Positions 32,468 through 32,581 of a stretch of 32,581 nucleotides of DNA are shown one piece after another (the first letter of the stretch is position 1; each line of letters begins with the position of its first letter). The notes under the pieces are model-generated. The model was not told where the DNA came from. It saw only the letters and a list, made by a program, of their open reading frames with translations, and did not search any database. Made by a program: the position numbers and the translations under genes. The DNA comes from JBOFEH01 sp051650265 (GTDB lineage Bacteria > Bacillota > Clostridia > Lachnospirales > Cellulosilyticaceae): positions 1-32,581 of the forward strand of contig JBOFIR010000160.1 of NCBI GenBank assembly GCA_051650265.1. Reading direction: 5' to 3'.

Positions 32468-32577
32468 ATTCATAAATATTCATGAATATCAAAAAAATAT
32501 TGCATACATATAATATTATATGTATGCAATATTATATGTATGCAATATTTTTTTGATATTCATGAATATTTATGAAT
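32468..32577. repeat. Long perfect inverted repeat with nested palindromes
   Basis: The arms 32468-32516 and 32529-32577 are exact complements over 49 bp around a 12-base loop (32517-32528). Inside it are a perfect 28-bp palindrome (32501-32528), a 14-bp palindrome ATATTCATGAATAT in each arm (32476-32489 and 32556-32569), and a 16-bp unit that begins ATATTATATGTATGCA and recurs in shifted register. It is almost pure A/T apart from the GCATAC and CATG cores, and lies at the window edge, so what follows is unknown. Confidence 0.9.
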
Positions 32578-32581
32578 ATCA

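Overview
The window looks like a chromosomal segment of a low-GC, strictly anaerobic Clostridia-type Firmicute, with Lachnospirales/Cellulosilyticum-like relatives as my best guess from memory. The reasons are the strong AGGAGG-type ribosome binding sites, TTGACA/TATAAT promoters, U-tailed hairpin terminators, a pyruvate:ferredoxin oxidoreductase, an anaerobic-type hybrid cluster protein, type III pantothenate kinase, and PadR/DUF1700/DUF4097 and LytTR/DUF3021 gene sets. No rRNA, tRNA, CRISPR array or complete transposon was seen. No gene-free stretch exceeds about 260 bases.

Layout. 1-1551: the end of an ECF sigma factor gene and an RsiV-like anti-sigma factor with an apparently doubled extracellular sensor. 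1605-2816 (minus): yqeY and a Crp/Fnr regulator, divergent from hcp (2923-4803), whose product carries a C-terminal redox domain; a TatD-associated-type radical SAM gene follows. 5535-6744 (minus): nhaA, broken by a frameshift near its 5' end. 6985-7677: HAD nucleotidase. 7859-11494: a three-gene operon (iron-type dehydrogenase, YjiH-type membrane protein, aminotransferase). 11554-12441 (minus): DUF3021/LytTR pair. 12679-13857: malic enzyme. 14079-14954: a decayed amtB-glnB locus behind a -24/-12 (sigma-54-like) promoter. 15101-17334: TSUP permease, then pantothenate ECF S-component and coaX. 17535-20559: csoR, copA and an unknown gene. 20733-22562: padR, DUF1700 and DUF4097 genes behind twin operators. 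22678-24152: EcsC-family and GNAT genes. 24314-28041: a 63-aa protein and nifJ. 28099-30182: two divergent, unusual genes that look like N-terminal parts of larger proteins (a HerA-like ATPase with a Ser-rich linker, and an HNH-nuclease-type protein) but lack the catalytic C-terminal halves. 30440-32408: a phosphodiesterase-family enzyme and two small unknown proteins. The window ends in a nearly perfect inverted repeat with 49-bp arms.

How the genes work together. Central anaerobic metabolism is represented by malate to pyruvate (malic enzyme) and pyruvate to acetyl-CoA plus reduced ferredoxin (PFOR), with CoA supply (pantothenate uptake and kinase). Stress functions include nitrosative/redox defence (Hcp and its regulator), copper efflux, an envelope-stress sigma/anti-sigma pair and an envelope-associated PadR operon. 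The most unusual parts are the truncated-looking divergent pair at 28099-30182, the decayed ammonium locus, the palindromic operators at 20647-20699 and 31760-31779, and the terminal long inverted repeat. All family assignments are from reading the sequence and memory of families; no database search was run.
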